DNA from: Theocolax elegans
Taxonomy: Eukaryota > Arthropoda > Insecta > Hymenoptera > Cerocephalidae
NCBI GenBank assembly: GCA_026168455.1
Contig: CM047426.1
Span: forward strand, 44,224,307-44,288,306
Reading direction: 5' to 3'
DNA: 64,000 nt
Shown here: piece by piece, positions 1 through 11,519 of the stretch
Position numbering within the stretch: position 1 is the stretch's first letter
Layout: the number at the start of each line of letters is the position of its first letter
Position numbers and translations under genes: made by a program
Notes under the pieces: model-generated
What the model was told of the DNA's origin: nothing
The model's database searches: none
Seen by the model: the letters and a program-made list of their open reading frames with translations, nothing else

Positions 1-591
1 AGAGCTCCGTGAACTACGGTCGAGAGTGTTTGGTCGCAGGGTTGCCAGTTGTTGATTTTTTCTCTTTGTTGCTCTTGCTTAATAAACATCAATATACGTA
101 AGAGAGAAAAGGAAAAAAAATCGCCAACTGGTCACTCTGTTTGGTCGCGGTGTGATTAAGCCTTTTACCGGTTTATAGCAATTTATTGCTTAATTTTGGT
201 GTGTGAGCTGAGCAGAGCGTGGCAGCGATTTAGAGACTTTTATCAATCGGCTGCAGTTACGAAAGGTGAGTGCGTATGGTGCACTTTCCCCTTTCCCTTT
301 ATTGGTCGTGAATTCCCGGTCCGCCTGCGTGTGTGTGCGCGTTTTATTCCCCGCCATCTTAGCGTTGATTCTCTCCCGCGTTTCCCCTCTTCCCCCTCCC
401 CGCGCTACGCTAAGCGATTGCGTTAAGTTAATATAATTATTTACCAGATTACAATCGACTGGTGCCCGACCCCGATTGAAAATAAATTGTTGTTTTGACT
501 CTTCCATTAATAAATCATAGTGTTAATTTTATAATCTCCCCGCGTATTTATTTATTTAGTCCCGCACCCTGATCCCCAGTGCGGCGTGACA
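1..591 (+). repeat. Gypsy-1 5' LTR, 3' part
   Basis: This stretch matches 10928-11519 nearly base for base and ends in GTGACA, the expected LTR end, three bases before the PBS. The missing first ~725 bases of the LTR lie left of the window. ORFs here on both strands are LTR sequence, not genes. Confidence 0.93.
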
Positions 592-593
592 AA

Positions 594-608
594 TGGCGCC
601 CAACGTGG
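594..608 (+). promoter_or_regulatory. Gypsy-1 primer binding site (Lys tRNA type)
   Basis: TGGCGCCCAACGTGG lies two bases after the LTR end. It is the start of the PBS known for elements primed by tRNA-Lys(1,2), and primes minus-strand cDNA synthesis. Confidence 0.8.
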
Positions 609-2474
609 TTTAATGAACGGGATCGCATAGTTTTTTTGTGTAGTGAAAATAAATTAAATTAAGTAATAAAAATTTTTCTTTTCATTGGTTAATTCAAATT
701 ATTGTGTAAGTAATTTTGAAATTATCGAATTTTTTTTTCCCTTTCTCTCTCCTCTAATAAAGAAAATTATAGCTGACAGAAATAGCTGGAATAATAAAAA
801 TAAAAAAAATTACTAAATATTGGACCAGTATTGGACACCAATACTTCATCGAAAATTTTATTTCTCTGGGAAAAATTGGAAATAGGCCGCGATAAATAAT
901 TATATGTACGCGTATTAGTATAGAAATAATATATACATATAGGACAGCGTAACTTTGCGTTTGTGCGAAGTAATCCGCCATCTTTCCCACCGAAAAATTG
1001 TACAACACACACGTGGCGACCGGAAGAATATTCATTTTCTTTTTTTTTTCTTTTTTCTTTGTTGTTTTGGTTAACAAAGTAATTACAATTAAATAATTAT
1101 AGAATTAATTATTTATAATATTTTTTTTTCCGATATATAAATGCTCATATAAAGTCGTTTTCTAATAAGTTGAATAATTTGGACGCGAAAACAATTTAAT
1201 TAATCGTTAAATGGAAATATAATAAATGAATTATAATATAAAATTTTGGATTATTTATTAATAATTAAAATATTGCTGTATAATACTGTATATTATGCTT
1301 ATATAATAATATTGATTTAGCTATTGTGTATATATTTTTTTTTATGTGTAAATTGCAAATGGATTGTTTTTTTTATTCCCCGCAATACCCAAAATTAACC
1401 TTATAGTTATTCCCTAACAAACTAAGAGATTTGGTTTCATTAAAATTTATTTGGATTGTTTTGCAAGTTTAAATTACAATTTATTTGTTTTTCCTCTCCC
1501 TGACGGTAACTATTACTGCTTATTTGCTTGAAATGAACTATTTATTCTCAGTTTTTACTTCCCTTGGATACTTTAATAACTTTAATCTAATTTATTGCTT
1601 ATTTAACTAATACAATAAAGATTAATTAATTAATATTTAGCTTTGAATAACAAGCACTGCCATTTCTTTTTTTTTCTTTTCCCCTCCCGAAATAACTTTC
1701 TTTTACCTGTTTATAAAATAAATCTGTACTAATTTTAAGTGAGTTGGAACGTAACCGGATATTTTGCCGTATGACATTTCGCCGTCGGACCTTTTGCCGT
1801 AAACATTTCGCCGTATGAGTCATTTTGCCGTATAACATTTCGCCGTATGAGACATTTTGCCGTACGCGATTGGGTTATAGGGTTATAGGGTTATTGGTTG
1901 AGTAGGGGGTTTCGGGGGCGCCCCCATTACACTTTTGTTGTTACACACATACAGTATCGGTAAATTATTTGTAATTATAACTTGACTATAATAACAAACA
2001 ATTTTTCAATTTCAATATATGATTTTGTTTACAATCAATGTTTTGAAAAATTTATATACAATTATAGTTCAAATGCTCTTTAAAATGTAAACATAGTTTT
2101 TATTTTATTTGAATATAAAATTAAATTAAATTTCGTTGTATCAAAATTCGCCGTACGTATTTTTTCCTATTTTACGGAGAGAAGTTCCTTACGGCAAAAT
2201 GTCACATACGGCAAAATTTTATACGGCGAAATGTCCTATACGGCGAAAAGTAATACGGCGATTTGTCCGACGGCGAAGTGTCATACGGCGAATTGTCATA
2301 CGGCAAAGTGTCATGAAACCGAGTTGGAAATAATTGAGCGTAGTTAGTAATTAATTAAGTAATTAACCTCCTCTTGAGAAAATACATACGTTTAAGATAT
2401 TCTTCTCCCCTGTTTCGATTAAACGATAATATATAAAATAAATAAAATAAAAAAGGTATTATTCCCAAACTACA
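609..2474 (+). other. Gypsy-1 leader, non-coding
   Basis: An AT-rich 1.9-kb stretch between PBS and gag. I see no gene in it. It is lengthened by the foldback insertion at 1750-2320. Short ORFs at 754-1077 and 1626-1838 are low-complexity or lie inside that insertion. Confidence 0.7.
1750..2320. mobile_element. 571-bp foldback element built of GCCGTATGACATTT-like repeats, 9-bp TSD
   Basis: The insertion is flanked by a perfect 9-bp direct repeat GAGTTGGAA (1741-1749 and 2321-2329). Its left end (about 1766-1864) holds repeats of the type TTTTGCCGTATGACATTTCG; its right end (about 2146-2315) holds the same repeats inverted, as in CATACGGCAAAATG. The middle is AT-rich with TTATAGGG tandem units near 1874. 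A 9-bp TSD is typical of the Mutator (MULE) superfamily, so a non-autonomous MULE-type element is my best inference. It codes for nothing. Confidence 0.8.
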
Positions 2475-4571
2475 ATGAATGCTTTAGGAACCTCCACTAG
2501 CGATTTAATGATGGTAGATCCCCAAGAAGGTATTAAAATAATTAAAAGGAGTAATAATAATACCTCAGACGGCCGCATTGTTCAATACGCGTTACGGGCA
2601 AGATTGAACATAGATAGCGATGCAATGATTTTAAGAGATAGATTAGAAAGATATGAAATCAGGAAATATTTTGGCGAGAATGCTGCAATATGGAATCCAA
2701 AATACGACGAGGTAAACCCCAATATAGAAATAGACCTCCACGATCTATCAGTGTCCAGAGCGACAAATATGAGTTCTCCAAGACAAATAGACGACTCAAG
2801 AAATTACAGGGACAGGTCAAATCTCCGAACAGGACAATCACGAGGACCATTTAGAGATCTCATCTCGCTAGGGGAAGAGAATATAGGATGTAACCAAACA
2901 AATAGAGAACAAGTTCCGGTAAGAAGAAATAGTAGCAGGAACTCTTTAGAGGAAGAGATCCCGGAAATTAGGACGCAGCAGAATCTAATAGACCGTATTA
3001 GATTAATTAACCTTGAATCCCAAACCCTTTCACATAGACCCCAAGCCCAATCTACCCGTTACCAATTAAGTCCCATTTCAAGAAATGATATCCCCTCCCC
3101 AATGGACCTGACAGATTCGGTAGCTCCGGAATTACAAGTTACCATGCCAACCGTATTAAGTACAACACTTGGAATAAATTCTACGTCGTACTATCCGATA
3201 CAGACAATGGCAACATCCTATACAACAGGAGAACAACGGTCAAATAACCCGTTTATAAATCCAAGAGATCGATTGGGAACGTGCTCCTCGATCACATTTG
3301 TACCGATATCAAGCTGTACGGTGCAACCTTCGGCATTCAGACTAGTAACCCAACAACCAAACGAACAGGGAATTGGGAATATAGCAAACAGACAAAGGAA
3401 TCCGGTTGATAACTCAAACCATACAAGGACGGTTCGATGGGAAAACGAACCAAGGATACAGGAACAAGACGGAAGACTAAATAGGGAACAAGAGAGAACA
3501 TGACAGCCAACCCACAGACAAGTCCCAGACCCCAGTTACATAGCAAATCAAACCTACGAAATTCCTAATTACCCTCATCCCCGCAATCCCTATATAAACC
3601 CACAACATCACACACCATCACAAATCCCCTTTGGCAGCTACTCCCAAGCAAGTTTTGAGAATGTAACGTTTATGAGGGAAAAACACACAGTAGATATTCT
3701 TTCAAGATGGTACATTCAATTTAAAGGATCCAAGAAGAACGAACCGGACATCTTCCTAAGGAATCTGGAGGATTGCATGGAGGCACATGGTTTTAGCCTA
3801 GACGAAATAATGAAGGCAATGCCATCAATTTTAGACAATGAAGCATGGGAGTGGTTTCGCAGAGAGAAAAAATATTGGAATAATTTTGAAGACTTTGCGG
3901 AAGCCCTTCGTCTGCAGTATGGTGTGGAAGACACACAATCCCACATTAGACAGACAATTGAATTGCGCACACAAGGACCAAAGGAAGATATATCAACTTT
4001 CCTAACTAAGTTACGTGGATTCTTGGATCAAGTAAAACCCACAATGTCATATGTAGAACAGGAACAGAAATCTAAGAAATTGGCAGCAATACTATCTACC
4101 CCACAAAAACCCCAGGAAAAACCCACCTATGCCCAAAAACTATCCACACCCCCTCCCAGCCCCAAAACGAAAAGGAAAACCTACCCAAGCTCAACTCCTA
4201 ATTATAGATCGGACGCGGACAATAGAAAGATGGAAAAAGAAACTATTCCCCAGAGAAATTACGGTCGCGGTTACAAAAACCAAAATTGGACACCTAGAAC
4301 CTCGGAAGGAGAACAAGGTTACCCAAAAAAAACCACAATCCCCACCATATAGAGGAAACTTCAACTCAAACCAGGAATACTCACAAAGGGCAAGGAACAC
4401 AAGTCTCAGAGTAAAGTAAAAGAACCCTGTTTCAGATGTGGAAAAATGGGACATTGGGTAGCAGATTGCCCAGAACCAAGAAAATGTTTTGGTTGTGGCC
4501 AAACAGGAGTAAGCAGTAAATACTGCGAAAAATGCTACAATAATCAGGGAAACTTCAATCAGAGGAAATAG
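2475..4571 (+). pseudogene. gag: Gypsy-1 gag (capsid and nucleocapsid), interrupted
   Basis: One frame (frame 3) stays open from ATG 2475 to TAG 4569-4571 except for TGA at 3501-3503 and TAG at 4350-4352. The first part is a polar, disordered N-terminal region. Codons from about 3670 match a retrotransposon Gag capsid fold (DILSRWYIQFKGSKKNEPDI, then LEDCMEAHGF and NEAWEWFRREKKYW). The C-terminus has a CCHC knuckle (CFRCGKMGHWVADC) followed by a second cysteine-rich motif (CFGCGQTGVSSKYC). A run of eight A at about 4324 may carry a one-base indel, because the adjacent frame reads more Gag-like from 4330 to 4419. Gag would package the RNA in virus-like particles. The identity is firm; the gene is not functional as read. 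Confidence 0.88.
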
Positions 4572-5008
4572 AGGGCCATATTTCCTCAACATTTGCCCCG
4601 AAAGGGCCCCATACAGAAAAATCCCATAAACCCCAATCCCTGATACAAAAAACCCCCGGAGTTGATCCCAGACTATTTTTTAACTTAGAATTAAACGGTA
4701 GACTATTGGTAGCTTTATTGGATAGTGGTTCAGTTCACTCATTCATTGGAAAGGGAATGAGTGGAATAGTGGGAAGCAAATTACGACCATCAAGGTGCAC
4801 AAGTGTTAAGGTTGCAGATGGGACACAGGTTCCAATACAAGGGATAGTAGAGATTAAAATTAAATTGGACGAGGAAGAAATCACAATGCCCTTTCAGGTT
4901 GCTGATGGGTTGCATTATGATTGTATTTTGGGAATGGATTTTAAAAGGAAGGCTAATATTAAGGTAGATTTTACGAATTACTTACTTGGTGGACAAATAA
5001 AGGGATAA
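4572..5008 (+). pseudogene. pro: Gypsy-1 protease (retropepsin)
   Basis: The frame following gag carries an aspartic protease: LLDSGSVHSF is the catalytic D-S-G loop, and ILGMDF is the hydrophobic-G motif of the second half of the fold. It would cut the Gag-Pol polyprotein inside the particle. The first Met of the ORF is at 4706, but the frame is open from about 4572, consistent with expression as part of Gag-Pol. The frame ends at 5008, whereas the RT reading frame is already open by about 4981, so a single-base shift near 4975-4985 separates PR from RT. In intact relatives these are continuous. Confidence 0.85.
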
Positions 5009-6807
5009 TTCACCAATTCTACCCTTATGGCGAAGACCCTAGCTGCTTCCCCGCGATAGCTAGTATCGGTGGACTAGTTAGAGCAACCCCAGCACAAATT
5101 CAACAATTCAACAAACTGTTGGATGAATTAGTTCCCCCTACCCCAAAAATATTAGGAGTAACCAATATAACGGAACACAAATTGGAGTTAATAGATAACA
5201 AACCTATTCGGCAGCGGAATAGAAGGTATTCCCCAAAAATGCTCAAAGCAGCCTACGAGGAAGTCGATAGGATGTTAAGAGAAGGAATAATAGAACCGTC
5301 GGATAGTCCTTGGTGTAGCTGTCCGGTTATAGTACCCAAGGCTAACGGGAAATACAGGTTCTGCATTGACTATCGACAAGTCAATGCAGTAACTAAAAAG
5401 TATGCTTATCCATTGCGGAATATGGATGACATACTGGATCAGCTTAGGGAAAGTAGATACATAACCAAACTCGATCTCTCGCAAGCCTACCATCAAGTTC
5501 CCCTTGCCCCCGAAAGTCGAGAGATAACGGCGTTTGCGGTTCCCGGTCGCGGTCTGTTTCAGTTTAAAAGAGTCCCCTATGGATTGACAAATGCCCCCGC
5601 CATGTTCCAGCAAATAATGGATAAATTAATAAGGCCAGAATGGGAACCTCATGTCTTTGCCTATTTAGATGACATAATTATCACGGCCAAGACATTCGAG
5701 GAACACATAAAGTGGATTAGAATAGTCCTTACAGCGCTACGAAAAGCAAACTTACAGATAAATCGGGAAAAATCGGAGTTCTGCTGCGCTGAAGTAACAT
5801 ATTTGGGTTACATAGTAAACAAGGATGGTTTAAAAAATAATAGTGACAAAATTAAACCATTGTTGGAATATCCAGCCCCAACTAACTTGAATCAATTACG
5901 TCGGTTTACAGGGATGATTGGCTGGTATTCCAGATTTATTGATAGATTAGCTGAGTACAAAGTACCGCTAAATTACTTAACTCGCAGGGACGTGAGATGG
6001 CACTGGAAAGCCGAACAACAGAAAGCTTTTGAAAAGCTAAAACTTGCCCTAACCCAAGCCCCCGTATTAGCCCGACCGGATCTATCCCTGCCCTTTACCC
6101 TGCAAACGGACGCGAGCGATTACGCTATAGCGGGAGTGCTGACTCAGGAAATTAACGGAGAGGAGCACCCCATTTATTACGTCAGTCGGTCACTGACGAA
6201 AGCAGAAAGGAACTATACGGTAACTGAAAAAGAGTGCTTGGCAGTCCTTTGGGCAGCGGACCGTTTACGAGGTTATCTTCAGGGTGAGGAATTCACCGTC
6301 ATAACCGATCACCATAGTTTGTTATGGCTGAAGAACATTAAGGATCCTACTGGCAGACTAGCTCGATGGAATACGGTACTACAAAACTATAATATTAAAT
6401 TTGTTCATAGAAAAGGGGCATTGCACAAAGTATCGGACGCCTTATCAAGAGCTTATGAGAATCAAGAAGCAGTAACAGCAGTGGGACCATTGGACGTGGA
6501 ACATCCGGAATATCAAAAGCGAATGGCCGCGGTTATAAGATCCCCGAAAAAATACCCAGATTTAAAAATAGAAAATGGCTATTTATATGCACACCGCCCT
6601 AATCCCCTGGTTGACCCCCTAATCCCCGATTTGGACGCATGGAAGCTCATACTCCCCAATAAAAACCGACATAAAGCCCCATTTGAAGCACATTACTCCC
6701 CACAATCTGGCCATCTGGGAATGGACAAGACATACGCAAGGGTAGCAACATACTATTATTGGCCCGGTATCTATTACGACACCTGCAAATTTGTAAAAGC
6801 CTGTTAG
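5009..6807 (+). CDS. pol: Gypsy-1 reverse transcriptase, RNase H and integrase zinc domain
   Basis: The frame is open from about 4981 (internal ATG 5119) to TAG 6805-6807. RT motifs are clear: RFCIDYRQVNAVT, KLDLSQAYHQVPL, and the catalytic FAYLDDIII (YLDD, near 5662). RNase H follows with FTLQTDASDYAIAGVLTQ and ITDHHSLLWL. The last ~60 codons are the H2C2 zinc domain of integrase (HLGMDKTY, then CKFVKAC). The TAG falls between the two cysteines of that zinc site, where a CAG codon would be expected, so a single C-to-T nonsense change probably ended the polyprotein. RT and RNase H copy the RNA into DNA. This is the best-preserved part of the element. Confidence 0.93.
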
Positions 6808-7289
6808 GAGTGTCAAGCCCACAAATCATCCCAGCAACCCCCAGCAGGTATCATGGAGGGAAGAAACATTGAAGGGCCATGGACTGTGGTAGCAGCGGAC
6901 ATAATGGGTCCAAAACCACCATCCTTGGTGAAATGAAACCTTTACGGAAAGCGGACGCGAAAAATGTATTAACAGCTTTTGATGAGCTAGTAATCAACCG
7001 ATGGGGATGCCCAAAATACCTTATTACGGACAATGGAACGGAATTTTCAAACAAATTGATAACGGAAAGGTTAACGGAATACGGAGTAATTCAGTCAACA
7101 ATTCCCCCGTATCATGCCCAGGCTAACCCAGTAGAACGCGTGAACAGGAATATAAAGCCCATGATAAATAGCTACTTAGATCAGGACCACAGGGAATGGG
7201 ATAAACACCTAGGAGAATTTTGTTTTGCTCTTAATAGCGTAGTCCAAACACATAGAGTCCCCATCCCTAATTCCCCAACCAGATACTGA
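6808..7289 (+). pseudogene. Gypsy-1 integrase catalytic core, deleted and shifted
   Basis: After the nonsense codon the zinc domain continues (ECQAH). The first core motif (VVAADIMGP) reads in frame 1 up to TGA near 6934. Then frame 3 carries LITDNGTEF (second Asp) and NPVERVNRN (Glu). The first-to-second Asp spacing is shorter than usual for gypsy integrases, and the frame changes near 6930, so a small deletion removed part of the core. A second break occurs near 7240-7333, where the segment before the C-terminal domain is missing. The product cannot be active. Confidence 0.82.
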
Positions 7290-7332
7290 TACATGGTCAA
7301 ATAGAGTAAAAAGATTACCCATAATCTATGAC

Positions 7333-7800
7333 TTGGCAAAAAGGCACATCGACAAAGCAAACGATAAACATGCCAAATATTATAATAAGGGAAGGAGAGA
7401 AATAACCTTCCAAGTGGGAGATTTAGTCTGCAAACGGAACCACGTTTTGTCCTCTGCGGATGATAACTTTGCTGCAAAGCACGCACCAAAGTTCATAGGC
7501 CCCGCAAAAATAGTAAAAGTTTTATCCCCAGTAGTTTACTTGGTCGAGGAAGAGGATACAAAACGGCAGACAAAGGTATTTGTAAATGACTTAAAACGAT
7601 ATGTTCCACCCCGTTACCCTAATCAGTTTAAAAACCGTACCCCTGAGAAACCCATCCCCAAAAGAAAAGAATCGCGGTCCCCAGTAAATCCAATCCCCGA
7701 AATCCCAAAACGCAATAGAGGTAGACCAAGGAAAATGAAACCCCAAACAAACATAAGTATTGGAAACTCCCCACAAATGAAATTAAGGTCGCGGACATAA
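7333..7800 (+). CDS. Gypsy-1 integrase C-terminal region with GPY-like module and AT-hook
   Basis: A 155-codon frame begins with a helical basic stretch, then FQVGDLVCKRN and FIGPAKIVKVLSPVVYLVEE, the GPY/F-like beta-barrel of Ty3/gypsy integrases, which contacts DNA. The tail is Pro/Lys-rich and contains KRNRGRPRKMK, a good match to an AT-hook (core RGRP). The frame ends at TAA 7798-7800. It is the C-terminal part of the pol polyprotein; the ATG at 7333 is not meaningful. Confidence 0.8.
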   Translation: MAKRHIDKANDKHAKYYNKGRREITFQVGDLVCKRNHVLSSADDNFAAKHAPKFIGPAKIVKVLSPVVYLVEEEDTKRQTKVFVNDLKRYVPPRYPNQFKNRTPEKPIPKRKESRSPVNPIPEIPKRNRGRPRKMKPQTNISIGNSPQMKLRSRT

Positions 7801-8504
7801 AAAGCAATCCAGGAGGCAATGAAAAAAAAGAGGAGAAGGAAAGATAAATGAAAACTAAAGGTAAGGAATGCTTTAGATGATTGATTGATTGATAACATTT
7901 ATTAGGTATGGTGGGGTAAAACCCCGTATACACAAAAGAATAATCGACGCAATAGTAAACAAAAGTAACAAAATAAAATAAAAACAATAGTTATATACAA
8001 CTTAAAACTAAATAACAAAGTAAAATAAAATAAAGCAAGGTAAATAAACGAAATACAAATAGAATACGCAGTAATAAAATAAATAAAATAAAATCGAAAA
8101 AAACAGCGGGATCAGTCCCGAGCGCAACATTGGACAACGGTAAACGCAAAAATACAATCTAGTTCGATTCAATTAAAATAAATTAGAATTAAAATTAAAA
8201 AGGAATCCAAAGGAATTACACGCAGCATATCTTAAACTAAAGTTTGTACCCGGTCGGCGAAACCCCGAAAGAATAATATGAGAGGGGATAAAATAAAATA
8301 AAATGATTAGAAAAATTAAATAACTTAAATAAATTAAATAAGATTTAAATAGGCTCCTAGAAAACCGGTACTGGAGGGCAATTTAAACCCTCATTGCTTA
8401 ACCTAGTCTCCCAGGCCTGTCGATCGAGCTCAGACAGATAACGTAGAAGGGATGATCTAAAGGAGTTAGCAAGGAGAGGGTCGAAGTTGGTGTACGGGAG
8501 GTGA
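7801..8504 (+). other. Gypsy-1 spacer between pol and ORF3, no gene seen
   Basis: A purine- then AT-rich spacer. Near 7880-7910 the minus strand reads as AATAAATG followed by TCAATCAATCAATCA, like the 3' tail of a LINE, but I could not find a LINE body. ORFs reported on the minus strand at 7591-7987 and 8357-8951 look like shadows. Confidence 0.55.
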
Positions 8505-9488
8505 TTGATGAGGCGAGAGGCAGTGACGATGGAACGAGCTGGAGAGATGGCATCGGCCCGGCAGCGAGGACGAGGACGCGGAAGATTCGCGTCTCGCCCG
8601 ACGGAAATGCCCAAGCCAGGGAACGAGGAATTGGCAGAGGCAATGGCCAGGATGGCAATGAGGGAGGCACCGAGTCGAGGGTGCCCGGGTGCCAGAGGGT
8701 GTACCCGCGGCGGTCGCCACCTGTGCGAAGACCCTCGTTTCAGAGCCACCATGGCCAAGATAGAGAGAAGAGAGGAAGTATCCCAGATGGCGGCAATAGA
8801 TACACCGGTCATGAGGCGACCTCAAACACCGCCACCAGGACAATCCTTCCCCCCTCTCACCATGTCCCCAAATCCTTTCCCCGTACCACCTCTTCCTACC
8901 ATTTACCACCATGTATACAATACCGCCACACGGCAGTATACGTACATCCACGTCCCAGCACCTCTTCCCTTATTCCCCCAATACCTCCATATCCAAAACC
9001 CCTCACCATTCCCATCCAAATCCCCAGAACCCAAACCCTCCACGGTTGTCCCCGAAATCTCCCCCGCTCCCGCCCAAAACTTGACCACGTCATATTCCCC
9101 CGCTTCTGCCTAAAACCTCCCCGCCCAGAACTTCCCCGCTCCCCCACACTACCCACCTACCCCCGCGCAAACCATCCCCGAACCCATAATTAACCCCGCC
9201 GTGCCCATCATGAACACCCCAAACCCCCAGGAACCAAGGGAAATCCCATCCCTACTCACCATGCGCAGAGTCTCAAAACCAGACCAAACCAGGTCAGAGG
9301 AGGAGAAGAGGCTCTGGGAAGGAGTACCCCGACCTCCCCAGGATCAATGTCGGCAAGGATGCTGGAACTGCGGTGGAACAGGCCACAAATACAACACCTG
9401 CTCGTCACCAAGGGCCATGTTCTGCCGAAACTGCGGCTGGAAAGGCGTGTTGAACGCATCCTGCCCTCGGTGTGGAGAATACCACTGA
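8505..9488 (+). pseudogene. Gypsy-1 ORF3: Pro-rich protein with C-terminal zinc knuckles
   Basis: One frame runs from ATG 8505 to the stop after 9485, about 327 codons, broken only by TAA at 9111-9113. The N-terminus has RG repeats (RGRGRGRF), the middle is strongly Pro-rich, and the C-terminus has CWNCGGTGHKYNTC, a CCHC knuckle, followed by CRNCGWKGVLNASCPRC, a second cysteine cluster. It sits where env would be in an errantivirus but has no membrane segment or signal peptide. By its motifs it resembles a second nucleocapsid-like or RNA-binding protein. The composition is GC-rich compared with the flanks, which could mean separate ancestry. I do not know its function. Confidence 0.7.
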
Positions 9489-10189
9489 GAGGTTCTCCGC
9501 AAGAGAAAGGAGTTGGCCAAAAAATGACCTAACAATTAGATTTTATATATATATATATATATTTTTTCTTTTTAGTTTTTTAAATAAATAAATTCCTATA
9601 GAAAGTAAGCGATTATTATTTACTAAGCCAAATACAATTCCCACACATAAATGCAATTTACACATAAGGAAAAGGGGAAGGAAAGAAAACGAAACTCGGA
9701 AATAAGAAAATTCATTAATTAATAAGAAAACGACATAGGACGCGGTTAAATTCAAGGAAGCCCACTACATTTGTGATTATAATAGCAACGTACGCACTTT
9801 ACCTAAAATTAAGAATTAGATAAATTATATATATACATGTAAAATTAAATAGTAATAATTTTTTTTTCTTTACATTGTAAATAGAATAGAACGAATGATT
9901 CATGTAAGTATGAAGGAGAGTATGGTCGCGGAAATATCGGGAGCTCTCATCGTCTAGTAAGTAAATTGTAAGGGCAACCAGTAAGTAAACATACTAAATA
10001 AATAGAGAAATAGGAAATAGGAAATACACACAGCGCGTACACTATACAAAGATTGGAGCAGCCAAGCAGCTATACACAATACACCGGAAAACAGATGATA
10101 CCGATCATCGTGGATTAGATAGTAGGATAGCTACCATAATTATTCATGCAAATTCCCCCCAAAGTTACGACTCCACGTAACTTCAGTTT
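9489..10189 (+). other. Gypsy-1 3' untranslated region, no gene seen
   Basis: An AT-rich stretch with a TA run at 9543-9562. No convincing ORF. Confidence 0.6.
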
Positions 10190-10202
10190 GGCGGGGGGGA
10201 GT
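10190..10202 (+). promoter_or_regulatory. Gypsy-1 polypurine tract
   Basis: GGCGGGGGGGAGT lies directly before the 3' LTR start TGTGACAAGG, the position and composition expected of the plus-strand primer. Confidence 0.8.
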
Positions 10203-11519
10203 TGTGACAAGGTGATTTCACACCGGTCACAAAAAGGTAAAAAGAAACAATAAAAAGGCATTAGCGTAGCCTTCCCCCTTATTAAACCTACCTACCCGGA
10301 TACCATACACACACGTATACCTACTATAAGTTACCCAGTACCCTAACTACCATGTAAAACTCCACATCCCTTCCCCGGTTCCCAGCAATCCAGCACCAGG
10401 ACAATCCAACGAAGAAGTAGCAAGCTGAATGATCTGCATCAGGTGCAAAACCCCAGGAGTGACAGCAGATATCCTTGAAAGTCCATCGCCCACTGGAACC
10501 TCGTGCAGAATCCCTGTGAAGGTGATAGTAAATGAGACAAAAGCACTTTATTAGGGAAAAGGATAACCAGGAAGGAGAGGATAGGACAGCAACATAGGAA
10601 GAAAATAATGTCAACAGGAGTTGAGAGGTTATGGGAGCACTAACCTCTCCCACTATAATTAACTAAACAGGTAATGATAAACTCCTACGGCTTAGCGACT
10701 TACCTGTAACAATTCCTCGGGAGCTCCAGGTCAATCCCACGGCAGGTCAGCGTCGGAGAAGATCCACTACGTCGGCAGTAGTCCGTTGAATCGTCTTCTT
10801 GACAGCTGGAATACAGACGCAGTCGTACGAGTACGGCCGATCGCACGGACGAACTCTCGTCTCGTACCGATAGCAGTGCAAGGCGCATGCGCGCACGAAC
10901 GAGACGAGCCGAGTGCCGACGGAGAACAGAGCTCCGTGAACTACGGTCGAGAGTGTTTGGTCGCAGGGTTGCCAGTTGTTGATTTTTTCTCTTTGCTGCT
11001 CTTGCTTAATAAACATCAATATACGTAAGAGAGAAAAGGAAAAAAAATCGCCAACTGGTCACTCTGTTTGGTCGCGGTGTGATTAAGCCTTTTACCGGTT
11101 TATAGCAATTTATTGCTTGATTTTGGTGTGTGAGCTGAGCAGAGCGTGGCAGCGATTTAGAGACTTTTATCAATCGGCTGCAGTTACGAAAGGTGAGTGC
11201 GTATGGTGCACTTTCCCCTTTCCCTTTATTGGTCGCGAATTCCCAGTCCGCCCGCGTGTGTGTGCGCGTATTATTCCCCGCCATCTTAGCGTCGATTCTC
11301 TCCCGCGTTTCCCCACTTCCCCCCCCCCCCGCGCTACGCTAAGCGATTGCGTCAAGTTAATTAATTATTTACCAGATTACAATCGACTGGTGTCCAACCC
11401 CGATTGTAAATAAATTGTTGTTTTGTCTCTTCCATTAATAAATCATAGTGTTAATTTTATAATCTCCCCGCGTATTTATTTATTTAGTCCCGCACCCTGA
11501 TCCCCAGTGCGGCGAGACA
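10203..11519 (+). repeat. Gypsy-1 3' LTR (1317 bp)
   Basis: It begins TGTGACAAGG after the PPT and ends GCGGCGAGACA. The last ~592 bp match the window start. A C-run near 11322 is one of the differences between the two LTRs. Confidence 0.92.

Larger units (their letters stand above)
1..11519 (+). mobile_element. Gypsy-1: decayed Ty3/gypsy LTR retrotransposon (5' end outside window)
   Basis: The first 591 bases recur at about 10928-11519 with roughly 3% difference, so they are the two LTRs of one element. Between them come a PBS complementary to a Lys tRNA, gag with zinc knuckles, retropepsin, RT, RNase H, integrase pieces, an extra 3' ORF and a polypurine tract. Domain order PR-RT-RH-IN places it in Ty3/gypsy. 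In-frame stops, one PR/RT frameshift and an integrase deletion show it is dead. The right LTR ends directly against the left inverted end of the MULE (11520), so the element inserted into or beside that end. Its left TSD is outside the window. Confidence 0.93.

Noticed and set aside
1870..1895. Telomere-like TTATAGGG units
   Set aside because: Only three units inside a foldback element; not the insect TTAGG repeat.
8357..8951. Minus-strand ORFs of 90-161 codons opposite Gypsy-1 ORF3
   Set aside because: GC-rich shadow frames; the plus strand has recognisable zinc knuckles.
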